The notes under the pieces were generated by a model that saw only the letters and a program-made list of their open reading frames with translations, had not been told where the DNA came from and did no database searches. A program made the position numbers and the translations under genes. Shown here one piece after another: positions 13,801 to 19,876 of a stretch of 19,876 nucleotides of DNA (the first letter of the stretch is position 1; every line of letters starts with the position of its first letter). The stretch lies in the NCBI GenBank assembly GCA_910578245.1, contig CAJTPC010000024.1, positions 1 through 19,876 of the forward strand, in the 5' to 3' direction. Source of the stretch: an uncultured Christensenella sp. (GTDB lineage Bacteria; Bacillota; Clostridia; Christensenellales; UBA3700).

Positions 13801-14417
13801 TCCAAAGTATTGCGTTGTCCCTCGAGCGTATCTTTTGCAATTCTGATTTGGTCGATGTTGGCTTGAGTTTCGGCAAGTTTTCTTTCAGTCTCTTTCTTAC
13901 TCTTCTTAAAGCCCAGAACGCCCGCCGCGTCTTCGAAAATACTTCTTCTTTCTTCCGGCTTAGCATTGATAATCTCATTGATTCTACCTTGACCTACAAT
14001 GCTGTATCCCTCTTTACCGATACCCGTATTGCGAATAATTTCCTGTATATCTTTGTATCTGCATTGCGTATGGTTGATAAAATACTCGCTGTCTCCGGAG
14101 CGGTACAACTTTCTTGTCAATATCAACTCGTCCATATCGTAATTGAATATCCTAGACGTATTGTCAAAAGTCAAAGATACTTCGCAAAACGATAATTCCT
14201 TACGAATTGCCGTACCCTTGAAAATGACGTCTTGCATATTCTTACCGCGCAAAGTCTTGGCTCTCTGTTCGCCAAGAACCCATCTTACCGCGTCAACAAC
14301 GTTGGACTTACCGCAACCGTTTGGACCTACGATAGCCGTAATACCCTCGTTGAGCGGAACGTCAATTTTGTCCGCGAACGACTTGAAGCCGAATGCTTCC
14401 ATTCTTTTGAATATCAT
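10827..14417 (-). CDS. smc: Chromosome partition protein SMC
   Basis: SMC is the ATPase core of the bacterial condensin that loops and segregates the chromosome with ScpA and ScpB. At 1196 residues it is full length. It has N-terminal Walker A GPNGCGKSNVVDAVRWVLGEQ (from 31), a first coiled coil, the hinge (around 510-670, with EVALGGGIQNIVVEDEDDA and TGAITGGS), a second coiled coil, and the C-terminal signature LLSGGETALTAMAILFAILRMKAMPFCILDEVEAALDD (ABC signature and Walker B). Start follows GAGG. It has its own promoter (14461-14489) and is followed by ftsY as in B. subtilis, though rnc is not seen upstream. Confidence 0.97.
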   Translation of the reverse strand: MIFKRMEAFGFKSFADKIDVPLNEGITAIVGPNGCGKSNVVDAVRWVLGEQRAKTLRGKNMQDVIFKGTAIRKELSFCEVSLTFDNTSRIFNYDMDELILTRKLYRSGDSEYFINHTQCRYKDIQEIIRNTGIGKEGYSIVGQGRINEIINAKPEERRSIFEDAAGVLGFKKSKKETERKLAETQANIDQIRIAKDTLEGQRNTLERQSNDAHQFLNLKYRLRELEANEYIYQFENHESNKNRINTKLQGYIEEYNQKYQESEDLSLEYNKRNIELHNVDVKIDKLRDKRTEIAVKTEAVRGEGKNLQERINSLNTQKKDCLERILQSEKSLEEKSAELKTVQEHYNMAVEDKREADRDFASCNNEYVSIVNDIVDRDQKIKNANQELINAVTQEGETKVDIGKLTTQKEFILNRIAELNSEIAEYDKQLQELEAQKREYEKTLNSKKNDLNRMAISRNEVLSEIKKLKEEQDLARSSLGDINIRMAYCKQQIETYTNFKKDYGAFNSAVKNLMGDREHNDELQDRVLGVVVDLVKVPKEYETAIEVALGGGIQNIVVEDEDDAKYVINYLKERQYGRLTFLPLTSVKRRDLPREYSGILRERGCIGLADQLVSYDKKYDNVFSNLLGGTLIVDTMDNAVAIARKYRYSVKIVTLQGDLLSTTGAITGGSRRGNTTKALSYERIIEDNEKLLRKLIDEKAKLEKRLSSDDGDLADYEEQLEGYTEEIKNFQVSVATENGRLDKVVTNINAILTSLNERKSSKREFEERLTNIDNALQILGEKGKDFSVAKLNVDSLASKTREEYEEKNRLRDQLNEKLTQLRESCAKLQATIDNDLENIARLKSEIENLTEENSSQRANLANLQEIIAKMTEDKSVELPEKYQKQLEEINAQVAEADEYKKKLNQLISELVERKDNAGKALMTINENKVKCENELQRVEDTMTAMQTKMKEEYDLDYETALPLRFEEFDITTVKQEIRQLNKSIKEIGNVNVDAIQDFKTVDETYQTYVAQITDLENTYNDLTKIVAQLSKQILDQFNTEFTKISKNFEVIFKELFGGGSGKLVILPTEEGQSELDAGIEILAEPPGKKLQSITLLSGGETALTAMAILFAILRMKAMPFCILDEVEAALDDGNVGVFAQYLKRFSDETQFIVITHRKPTMELADRLYGVTMQEKGVSKVVAVNLADAVKQAEPAV

Positions 14418-14460
14418 AAAACCTCACAAATATGCCGTATAGCAATAATTTTACTGATAT

Positions 14461-14489
14461 ATTATAGCACAACTCAAATACTTTCGCAA
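14461..14489 (-). promoter_or_regulatory. smc promoter
   Basis: TTGCGA (-35, 14484-14489), a 17-bp spacer and TATAAT (-10, 14461-14466) on the minus strand, between the stop of the upstream gene and smc. Confidence 0.75.
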
Positions 14490-14514
14490 TAAAAATTTTA
14501 ATATATATAAGTTT

Positions 14515-16326
14515 TTAATCAAATTCAAAACAAAAGCGCATGAAGTCAAACACATCATCGTCAAGTTGCGTTTCGTCTTCACTAAAGAACCCGCCTTCGT
14601 CAAAATAAGTGTTGATGAAATCTCTGACTTCGCGTTTTTTGACGGCGTCTTTGACGTAATGAACGTCTTCATCGCTAAAATATGCGAACAATACTCCAAA
14701 GACCGCAAGCGGAGCTATATTAGAATAGTCGGCTTTTGCCTTTGAATAAATTTTCTTAAGAAATTTACTCTCTTTCTTTAATTCGGCATTGTCGATACCT
14801 TGTAATACCGTTCCGGCAAGATATATAGCAATGCCGTACGCAAAAGGCTCTTTTTCACTGCCGATTTGGAAATTCAACGCGCTTGCAAATGGATTGTCAT
14901 ACACTTCTTTGCCAAAGGCAAACTTTTTCTTGGAACTGAACATCATATAGTTTGCAAGACAAATTGCTCGAATAAAAATATTGTAATCTCTGTCAACGAT
15001 AACCTTATTTATAAGTTCTTGCGCAGGAATATAATTCATTTTGTATACTCTGTTGACGATATCAGCGACATCGCAAATCTTCGCGTATACCCCTGAAAGC
15101 ATATTGTCAAGCTCGAGCAAATTCTCGTCAACCTTCTTCAAAAAATCTTCTCTGCTTTGGCACTTCTTGAGCTTGGAAAGGAACTTCTTATCGATATAAT
15201 TGTACATATCGTCTAGACGTCCCGCAAATAATTCTTCGGGCATATTTCGCGTAGTAAGGCTCTTCTTATACTTGGCTTGGAAATTCTCAACGTAGTATCT
15301 TATAAGCCACGACTTGCCAAATCGTCCGTATATTGCCGTAGCTTGCTTGAGAAGTCTATCCGCCAAAGCATAGTCGCGAGAATTGAATGCAAGTATTCCC
15401 TTGAGAATATACGCATCTTCGCTTACGTCGTTGCGCTCAATAGGATTGTTGGCATAAATTACACTCCAAAAATTTTCATCGTCTATATCGTTTGCAAGAG
15501 AGTGCAAATACGCAAGCTGAACGCTGTCATACTTGTCGTAGCCCATGAGAAAATCTTTCATTATTTCTAATTTTGGCGAGTCGATTTTGTAAAGATATTG
15601 ACAAATGTCCGCCATTTCCGGAATATATGCGCCCTTTTCCATCAATAATTCGCAGTATTCGTAAGCATTGTCGTATTCTTCAAGCATACAATGGGCTATC
15701 ACTAAAGTTTGGTGACAGCATATTCTTACGTTGCTCTTAAGTTTGGACAGATTTACGCTTGACAACAGTTCTTTTGCGCTCTCAGGCTGATTTTCTGATA
15801 AAAGATATCTCGCGACAGAGTCCTTGAAAAACGCATCGCAACTCTTGTCCTCAACGGAAAATATCAATTTGCCTTTTTGGTAATACTGCGCTATAGAACC
15901 GTTGTATACAACCTTCCCCTTACCCGTAAGATTTTCATCGTTAAATAGCGTCATGACGTCAACATCTTCAATCTCGTCAAAAAAGTTGACGGGAGGTTTT
16001 CCGCGATAAATCTTTTCCATCAGTTTGATAAGTCTGGTAAAGTTCTCTAAATCTCTATCTTTTACGCAAATTTTCTTTATGAGCAAAATTGCGTCGTCAA
16101 CGTACTTATTTTCGAGCAAAAATTCCTTAGCAAGAGTCATAGCGAGTCTGCAATCGCCAATACCGTAATAATAATGCGCCAAGTACATTTTGCGCAAATC
16201 GCGTTCTTTTTGGCTTTCAAGTTTATACAAATCCACGAGTATGCGTCTTGCGATACTCTCGTCTATCCCGTTTCGCCATAACTTTCCATCGGTATACTCG
16301 CTAATAGTAGTAGGGAACTTGATCAT
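14515..16326 (-). CDS. Unrecognised helical-repeat (TPR-like) protein
   Basis: A 603-residue soluble, acidic protein that I cannot assign to a named family. It has no signal peptide or membrane segment. Several stretches look like tetratricopeptide-type helical hairpins, such as YYYGIGDCRLAMTLAKEFLLENKYVDDAILLIKKI (about 52-86), VIAHCMLEEYDNAYEYCELLMEKGAYIPEMADI and LKGILAFNSRDYALADRLLKQATAIYGRFGKSWLIRYY. The C-terminus is strongly acidic and ends FCFEFD. Its ATG overlaps the hslO stop (ATGA), so translation is coupled with the chaperone. smc follows after 97 bp with its own promoter. A scaffold role is possible but only inferred from the repeats. Confidence 0.75.
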   Translation of the reverse strand: MIKFPTTISEYTDGKLWRNGIDESIARRILVDLYKLESQKERDLRKMYLAHYYYGIGDCRLAMTLAKEFLLENKYVDDAILLIKKICVKDRDLENFTRLIKLMEKIYRGKPPVNFFDEIEDVDVMTLFNDENLTGKGKVVYNGSIAQYYQKGKLIFSVEDKSCDAFFKDSVARYLLSENQPESAKELLSSVNLSKLKSNVRICCHQTLVIAHCMLEEYDNAYEYCELLMEKGAYIPEMADICQYLYKIDSPKLEIMKDFLMGYDKYDSVQLAYLHSLANDIDDENFWSVIYANNPIERNDVSEDAYILKGILAFNSRDYALADRLLKQATAIYGRFGKSWLIRYYVENFQAKYKKSLTTRNMPEELFAGRLDDMYNYIDKKFLSKLKKCQSREDFLKKVDENLLELDNMLSGVYAKICDVADIVNRVYKMNYIPAQELINKVIVDRDYNIFIRAICLANYMMFSSKKKFAFGKEVYDNPFASALNFQIGSEKEPFAYGIAIYLAGTVLQGIDNAELKKESKFLKKIYSKAKADYSNIAPLAVFGVLFAYFSDEDVHYVKDAVKKREVRDFINTYFDEGGFFSEDETQLDDDVFDFMRFCFEFD

Positions 16327-17168
16327 TCAAACATCCTTTGTATATCTTCTTTAGTAAACGAGTACTTGGTATTGCAAAATTCGCAACCAACTTGAATTTG
16401 ACCTTGCGCCTCAATAATTTCAAGCGCTTCCTTTTTGCCAAGCGTCAATAACATCTCCTCGATTCTATGCCTTGAGCAACTGCATTTATACTCCTCGTAA
16501 ATATCAGGCAAATGCGATATCTCAAAATGTCCAAAGTAAAAATCAATAATTTCTTGCGCGCTCTTCTCGCTCAAAAGAGAAGCTACGTCAGTAAAATTAG
16601 ATACTATATCTTGCAAAATAAAAATCTCTTCTTCAGAGCAGTTTGGCATAGGTTGAACTACTATTCCGCCCGCCTTAACGCACACGTTATCTTGCATCTT
16701 TACGCCCAAAGCCACCGCCGACGGAAGTTGTTCGGAAGTGGTAAAATAATAGGCAAAGTCCTCGTCTATATTGCCATTGACAATTTGAGAAAGCCCGTTG
16801 TAGGGTTCCTTTAGTCCAAAGTCTTTGATGACGCTGAGAGAACCGTTCTTGCCAACGACGTCGGATACGCTTACCTGCCGTCCTTCGCAAGCCTTGGGAT
16901 TTTGGATATATCCCCTGACCTTTGCCCCAAAGTCACCGCAAAGCACCATCTTACCGCCCTCGCCGTTGCCGTCAAGAATAAGCGTCAATTTGTTGTTCAC
17001 GCCCTTGAACCCTGCGCTCATAAAGGCAGTGATTGTCAACGCTTTTCCCATAGCTACCGCAACGGGAGCAGAAAACCCGTGTATCTTTATAGCTTTCTGT
17101 ACCGTAGACGTGGTATCCATAACGCTTACTATAGCTTTTCCGCCAAACAAAATTGCTCTCTTAATCAT
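16323..17168 (-). CDS. hslO: Redox-regulated chaperone Hsp33
   Basis: Hsp33 is a cytoplasmic holdase switched on when its zinc-binding cysteines are oxidised during oxidative or bleach stress. The 281-residue product shows the family N-terminal domain (AVAMGKALTITAFMS, LTLILDGNGEGGKMV, VRGYIQNP) and the C-terminal switch with the four zinc ligands intact: CSC (C229, C231) and CEFC (C262, C265). An AGGAA site precedes the start. It overlaps the next gene by 4 nt. A possible promoter lies in the end of the upstream methyltransferase gene. Confidence 0.96.
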   Translation of the reverse strand: MIKRAILFGGKAIVSVMDTTSTVQKAIKIHGFSAPVAVAMGKALTITAFMSAGFKGVNNKLTLILDGNGEGGKMVLCGDFGAKVRGYIQNPKACEGRQVSVSDVVGKNGSLSVIKDFGLKEPYNGLSQIVNGNIDEDFAYYFTTSEQLPSAVALGVKMQDNVCVKAGGIVVQPMPNCSEEEIFILQDIVSNFTDVASLLSEKSAQEIIDFYFGHFEISHLPDIYEEYKCSCSRHRIEEMLLTLGKKEALEIIEAQGQIQVGCEFCNTKYSFTKEDIQRMFE

Positions 17169-17230
17169 ATCTATTCCTTTTGTAATTCCGTGTTGAAGTA
17201 TTAATACGTTGAAATTTCACACTTTAATCT

Positions 17231-17258
17231 ATTATAACTTGGTAGCAACCAACATCAA
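17231..17258 (-). promoter_or_regulatory. Possible hslO promoter
   Basis: TTGATG (17253-17258), a 16-bp spacer and TATAAT (17231-17236) on the minus strand, overlapping the last codons of the methyltransferase gene. The leader also has the palindrome TGAAATTTCA. No CIRCE heat-shock element is visible. Confidence 0.4.
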
Positions 17259-17942
17259 TCTCTTTGACTTATCTTCGGGCTTGCCGTACGTTTCGCCGTC
17301 ATAGACCTCGACTTGCCACTTGGCAAGACAAGATTTGATGAAATCAACACTGTGAATATACTGTCTGTGGCTCTCTTCGATACGTCTGTAGGTATCGCCC
17401 TCTATCTTTTCAAAAAAGTCTATATCCATATCTACGTAGTCATCGCCCAATGTATTAGACCAAATATAAGTGACGTCGTCGTAGTCCTCGCAAAAGAGAT
17501 TGTCGCCTAATATCTTCTCGAGTTTGTAACCGCTGGAAACGTCAAATACGAATTTTCCACCGCTCTTTAGCAAGCCGTATACTCTCTCGAAAAATTTAGC
17601 CAATTCTTTATTGGAAATATAATTCACTCCGTCGCATACGCAAGTAACAAAGTCTACGGGATGATTCAACTCAATCTGCGTCATATCGAGATTTATCCAC
17701 TTGACGTCAAGCGCCAACTTCTTTGCCTTAAGCGTGGCTACGTTGAGCATTTCTCCGCTCAAATCTACGCCTATCATATTGTTGCCGTCCTTAGCAAGCC
17801 TTATCGTCATCTCGCCTGAACCGCAAGCCAAGTCCACGCCTTCCCCATGAAGTTTGTCCTTTATGAACTCAAAATAACCGTCGTAATCAAAGTCGCCCAT
17901 TAGCGTGTCGTAATACTTTGCCAATATACTGTAAGCGCCCAT
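17232..17942 (-). CDS. Class I SAM-dependent methyltransferase
   Basis: A 236-residue Rossmann-fold methyltransferase. Motif I is GVDLACGSGEMTIRLA (35-50), followed by an acidic ribose-binding residue in MIGVDLSGEML (57-66), a motif near WINLDMTQIE and a post-motif strand VDFVTCVCDGVNYI. LLKSGGKFVFDVSS is the usual beta-5 region. The N-terminus (YSILAKYYDTLMGDFDYDGY) recalls the YqeM-like group of Bacillota, whose substrate is not established. It begins 5 nt after the stop of the membrane protein gene, so they form one unit; its Shine-Dalgarno is weak. Confidence 0.88.
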   Translation of the reverse strand: MGAYSILAKYYDTLMGDFDYDGYFEFIKDKLHGEGVDLACGSGEMTIRLAKDGNNMIGVDLSGEMLNVATLKAKKLALDVKWINLDMTQIELNHPVDFVTCVCDGVNYISNKELAKFFERVYGLLKSGGKFVFDVSSGYKLEKILGDNLFCEDYDDVTYIWSNTLGDDYVDMDIDFFEKIEGDTYRRIEESHRQYIHSVDFIKSCLAKWQVEVYDGETYGKPEDKSKRLMLVATKL

Positions 17943-17947
17943 TTTAA

Positions 17948-18949
17948 TTATCTCTTTTTCTTCTTACCTTGAAAGTTATTCTTTTGCGCCAACTTTTTCT
18001 TCTCTTTGTTGCGTTGTTTTGCTTGTTTTTCCTGTTCTTTGATTTTAGCCTTTTCCTCTGCTTCGTACATATAAGCAATAAAGCTATCGGTACAGTATTG
18101 CGAGAAAGCTATGTTGAACATAGCGTAAGCGGAAAAACCTATCAATACCATTACCACTAATAAGAACGTACCCAAGATACTTACAAAACTCAAAGCCATA
18201 ATGCCTGCAAAGAAAATCGTAACGATAAGCGCAGGCAATATCAATATCAATGTAAGACAACAAGTATTGATAATATACTCTTTCATCTTGTACTTATACG
18301 TCACGTACATGCCCTGTCCGACTACCATATACAGCGCGCTCAAAAGAGCAAGTATGCCTATGAATATCATTAGTACCCACCAACCTGCGTTGGCGCTACC
18401 GTTAAGCGCAGTTTCTTTGAGTACCATAATCAACGAACACGCAAAGCCCGTAGCCAACGCGCCTAGCCATGCAAAGGAAAGCATGAACTTATACCAATTA
18501 TTTTTGATACCTCTGAAGAAGTGTCTGAAAACCTTGGTCTTAGTTCCCCAAATCATATTACGGCAACAATAATAAAGTCCTGACGCAACTAAACCCGCAA
18601 GTAAGCAAGTCGGAAATATGGCAAGTCCGTAACCCATAAGCCTTATGTCATATATCCTCTCTATAGCAATCAAAGTGTCATCGGTTATGCCGAAGCCTAC
18701 GCCTATGCCCGTGCTAAAATTCAACCCCGCTACCGCTAGAGCTTCTTGAGCTCTCATCCAAAAATAAGTGACTATCATAGGCGCGCAAGCAATCACCATA
18801 AACAAGTTGAGCAAAACCAACTTCGTTAAGTTTTGCGATATCGCTTGTATTGCTTGACGTATACGCCCCTTGTAATTAGTAACTCTTCCCTCCGGGGATA
18901 AATCTCTCTTTAATATGAGGTGGTTAGCCAAATTGTTTATTGCGCTCAT
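17948..18949 (-). CDS. YesL-like (DUF624-type) membrane protein
   Basis: A 333-residue integral membrane protein with about six hydrophobic helices (roughly 42-65, 105-127, 155-177, 189-210, 227-250, 252-276). The short motif GLYYCCRNMIWG...FRHFFRGIKNNWYKFM between helices 2 and 3 resembles YesL/DUF624 proteins, found beside sugar transport genes in Bacillota; no such genes are visible here. The C-terminal 40 residues are extremely basic (KAKIKEQEKQAKQ, KEKKK, GKKKKR) and probably cytoplasmic, an extension I do not expect in YesL. Start follows GGAGAG, with a strong promoter upstream. The family link is tentative. Confidence 0.65.
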   Translation of the reverse strand: MSAINNLANHLILKRDLSPEGRVTNYKGRIRQAIQAISQNLTKLVLLNLFMVIACAPMIVTYFWMRAQEALAVAGLNFSTGIGVGFGITDDTLIAIERIYDIRLMGYGLAIFPTCLLAGLVASGLYYCCRNMIWGTKTKVFRHFFRGIKNNWYKFMLSFAWLGALATGFACSLIMVLKETALNGSANAGWWVLMIFIGILALLSALYMVVGQGMYVTYKYKMKEYIINTCCLTLILILPALIVTIFFAGIMALSFVSILGTFLLVVMVLIGFSAYAMFNIAFSQYCTDSFIAYMYEAEEKAKIKEQEKQAKQRNKEKKKLAQKNNFQGKKKKR

Positions 18950-18985
18950 ACTCTCTCCGTAATATTGAAATATTTTTACGGGTAT

Positions 18986-19014
18986 ATTATACTCTATTTT
19001 TTTTGTTTACGCAA
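18986..19014 (-). promoter_or_regulatory. Promoter of the membrane protein-methyltransferase unit
   Basis: TTGCGT (-35, 19009-19014), a 17-bp spacer and TATAAT (-10, 18986-18991) on the minus strand. The -35 resembles that of smc (TTGCGA). The remaining bases to 19088 are AT-rich with no feature that I recognise. Confidence 0.75.
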
Positions 19015-19088
19015 ATAATATTGCCAATTAAATTATATATAACATTGAAAAGTAAAAAAAGTAGTGTAATTATTTGTCGAAAAAGTTG

Positions 19089-19307
19089 TCACCTATTCTC
19101 TGTCACGCATAAGATTTCATTGGCGTCTAAATCAAGGATAACGCATAAATTAGCAAGAGTATCAATTGCCGGCATTTTTCTACCCTTTATATAACTGCAT
19201 ATTTGAGTAGAGTTGATATTTAATCGATTTGCTATTTCAGTCTGTGTTAAACCGCTTTGTTTTATAGCCTCTGCTAACCTTATTTGTATATTTTGTATTG
19301 TTATCAT
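19089..19307 (-). CDS. Small XRE/Cro-type HTH repressor
   Basis: A 72-residue single-domain repressor: IRLAEAIKQSGLTQTEIANRLNINSTQICSYIKGRKMPAIDTLANLCVILDLDANEIL, with the HTH at about 20-46. It has no effector domain and is not closely similar to the XRE protein at 8316-8522, though of the same size and class. The start follows GAGG. It is divergent from the 74-residue gene at 19423 and shares with it an intergenic region holding two palindromic operators, so it probably represses itself and that gene. Confidence 0.9.
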   Translation of the reverse strand: MITIQNIQIRLAEAIKQSGLTQTEIANRLNINSTQICSYIKGRKMPAIDTLANLCVILDLDANEILCVTENR

Positions 19308-19328
19308 AATTACCTCACAGAAATATTT

Positions 19329-19373
19329 TAACCTATTAGGTCAATTTTGCTTGACATTTGACCTAATAGGTCA
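19329..19373. promoter_or_regulatory. Paired operators of the second XRE cassette
   Basis: Two copies of a 15-bp palindrome: TAACCTATTAGGTCA (19329-19343) and TGACCTAATAGGTCA (19359-19373), consensus TGACCTA-N-TAGGTCA. Centres are exactly 30 bp apart. The first overlaps a TAAAAT -10-like sequence (19325-19330) for the repressor gene; the second fills the spacer of the divergent promoter. Confidence 0.85.
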
Positions 19374-19379
19374 TACAAT
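19351..19379 (+). promoter_or_regulatory. Promoter of the 74-residue gene, operator in the spacer
   Basis: Consensus TTGACA (19351-19356), a 17-bp spacer and TACAAT (19374-19379). Fifteen of the 17 spacer bases are the operator palindrome, giving tight repression with strong expression when relieved. Confidence 0.85.
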
Positions 19380-19422
19380 AATATTAATTTTAACATCATA
19401 AAAGAAAAATGAGGAGATTCTT

Positions 19423-19647
19423 ATGTCAAATAACAAAATAAAAATTAAAAAAATAAAACAAGACGTGATATGGCACCACGTATTTTACACATTGGATGAT
19501 TTGCATAATAATTATTGCTATGACGATGAAAAATTCATTGAAATGCTTAAAGAACTATATTTATACGTTGAAGAAAAAGTATCCCCTCCCGAATGTTCGG
19601 GCGATATTGTCGATAGGTACGTAATCATGGAATATGAGGATATATAG
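19423..19647 (+). CDS. Small protein of unknown function under XRE control
   Basis: I do not recognise this 74-residue protein. It has a basic N-terminus (SNNKIKIKKIKQD) and an acidic, aromatic-rich remainder (HHVFYTLDDLHNNYCYDDEKF, MLKELYLYVEEKV, RYVIMEYEDI), with no signal peptide or membrane helix; two cysteines are present. The start follows AGGAG. A consensus promoter with an operator in its spacer drives it, divergent from a small XRE repressor. The layout resembles phage-type switches and some toxin-antitoxin or defence controllers, but nothing in the protein itself shows such a role. Confidence 0.75.
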   Translation: MSNNKIKIKKIKQDVIWHHVFYTLDDLHNNYCYDDEKFIEMLKELYLYVEEKVSPPECSGDIVDRYVIMEYEDI

Positions 19648-19649
19648 TC

Positions 19650-19678
19650 CACACCTATTAGATGTGAGGTCATATAAT
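19650..19678 (+). repeat. Degenerate copy of the operator-promoter region
   Basis: Just after the 74-residue gene, CACACCTATTAGATGTG is a near-palindrome sharing ACCTATTAG with the operators, and AGGTCATATAATA matches AGGTCATACAATA of the active promoter at 12 of 13 positions. The -35 region is absent. It looks like a decayed duplicate flanking the gene. Confidence 0.5.
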
Positions 19679-19713
19679 ACTATCCACTTTAAGGAACAGC
19701 AGATAAATCGGTT

Positions 19714-19751
19714 GAGATTTCTCCATTTCGCTACGCTCCAATCGAAATGAC
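19714..19751. repeat. Family 3 repeat, variant arm
   Basis: GAGATTTCTCC and ATCGAAATGAC, the two ends of a family 3 arm, flank a variant centre (ATTTCGCTACGCTCCA). Weaker outer inverted segments (CCACTT at 19684, AAGTGG at 19780) may belong to the same element. It lies between the XRE cassette and the GntR remnant. Confidence 0.65.
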
Positions 19752-19806
19752 ATAATACGACAAGCCTGTTGTAAGGCGTTAAGTGGTGTTTGCAATTTAT
19801 GTACAT

Positions 19807-19875
19807 TTATAGTTTTTGCTCCGAGGGAAGCTTATTTCCCGGAGAAATGATGCCCTCTATAATTTTCTGCCGCAA
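19807..19875 (-). pseudogene. Truncated GntR-family regulator (N-terminal fragment)
   Basis: Reading leftward from the window edge, one minus-strand frame gives LRQKIIEGIISPGNKLPSEQKL and then a TAA stop (19807-19809). This closely follows the first part of the GntR winged-helix domain (LRxxIxxGxxxPGxxLPSExxL). The family continues with a recognition helix, wing and effector domain, none of which follows, so the gene is cut short. Its 5' end lies outside the window. Sequence beyond the stop belongs to repeats and the XRE cassette. Because only 22 residues are visible, this rests on motif resemblance. Confidence 0.6.
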
Positions 19876-19876
19876 G

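Noticed and set aside
17205..17225. CIRCE heat-shock operator before hslO
   Set aside because: Only TGAAATTTCA is palindromic; the TTAGCACTC-N9-GAGTGCTAA pattern is absent.
19561..19806. 81-codon minus-strand frame
   Set aside because: It covers the family 3 repeat and the antisense of the 74-residue gene; it is a continuation of the broken GntR frame after its stop.
19820..19844. CTCC-GGGAA/TTCCC-GGAG hairpin as a terminator
   Set aside because: It lies inside the GntR-like coding fragment and has no adjacent T-run of the right polarity.
19847..19876. Plus-strand ATG with GGAG at the right edge
   Set aside because: The opposite strand gives a convincing GntR sequence, and the GGAG falls within that coding sequence.

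Overview
The window comes from a low-GC Gram-positive bacterium of the Bacillota, most likely an uncultured Clostridia relative. I infer this from the protein families, the gene order (smc-ftsY ... ylxM-ffh-rpsP-khpA-rimM-trmD ... rbgA-rnhB-yraN, as in Bacillus and Clostridium), strong Shine-Dalgarno sites and TTGACA/TATAAT-type promoters. Nearly every gene lies on the minus strand; the only plus-strand genes are two small ones (8316-8522 and 19423-19647). No rRNA, tRNA or CRISPR was seen.

Layout, read in the direction of transcription (right to left). 18949-17232 encodes a YesL-like membrane protein and a SAM methyltransferase. 17168-14515 encodes Hsp33 and an unrecognised repeat-rich 603-residue protein, overlapping by 4 nt. 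14417-9676 holds smc and ftsY. 9574-7115 is an accessory islet: an APH-fold kinase, a small XRE repressor (plus strand) and a lipoprotein. 6962-4777 holds ylxM, ffh and rpsP, followed by khpA, rimM and trmD (to 3162). 3159-901 holds a DUF1292 protein, rbgA, rnhB and yraN. rplS, usually next to trmD, stands alone at 506-162 with its own promoter, a likely L19-type leader and a terminator. The right edge (19089-19876) has a second XRE cassette and the stump of a GntR regulator gene.

The core genes serve co-translational targeting (ffh, ftsY, ylxM), ribosome parts and maturation (rpsP, rimM, rbgA, rplS, khpA), tRNA methylation (trmD), chromosome structure (smc) and RNA/DNA upkeep (rnhB, yraN).

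Three patterns stand out. (1) Palindromic elements sit on or over the stop codons of five genes (yraN, rbgA, rimM, ffh, smc). In yraN, rimM and ffh the element terminus supplies the stop codon. Two families share GTGAG ends and a GTAC-N5-GTAC apical hairpin. (2) Two unrelated XRE repressors each face a divergent gene across a pair of palindromic operators exactly 30 bp apart, one of which fills the spacer of the target promoter. (3) A TTGAAC-N3-GTTCAA motif occurs at both ends of and inside the APH-like gene, once at the core of a perfect 39-bp palindrome.
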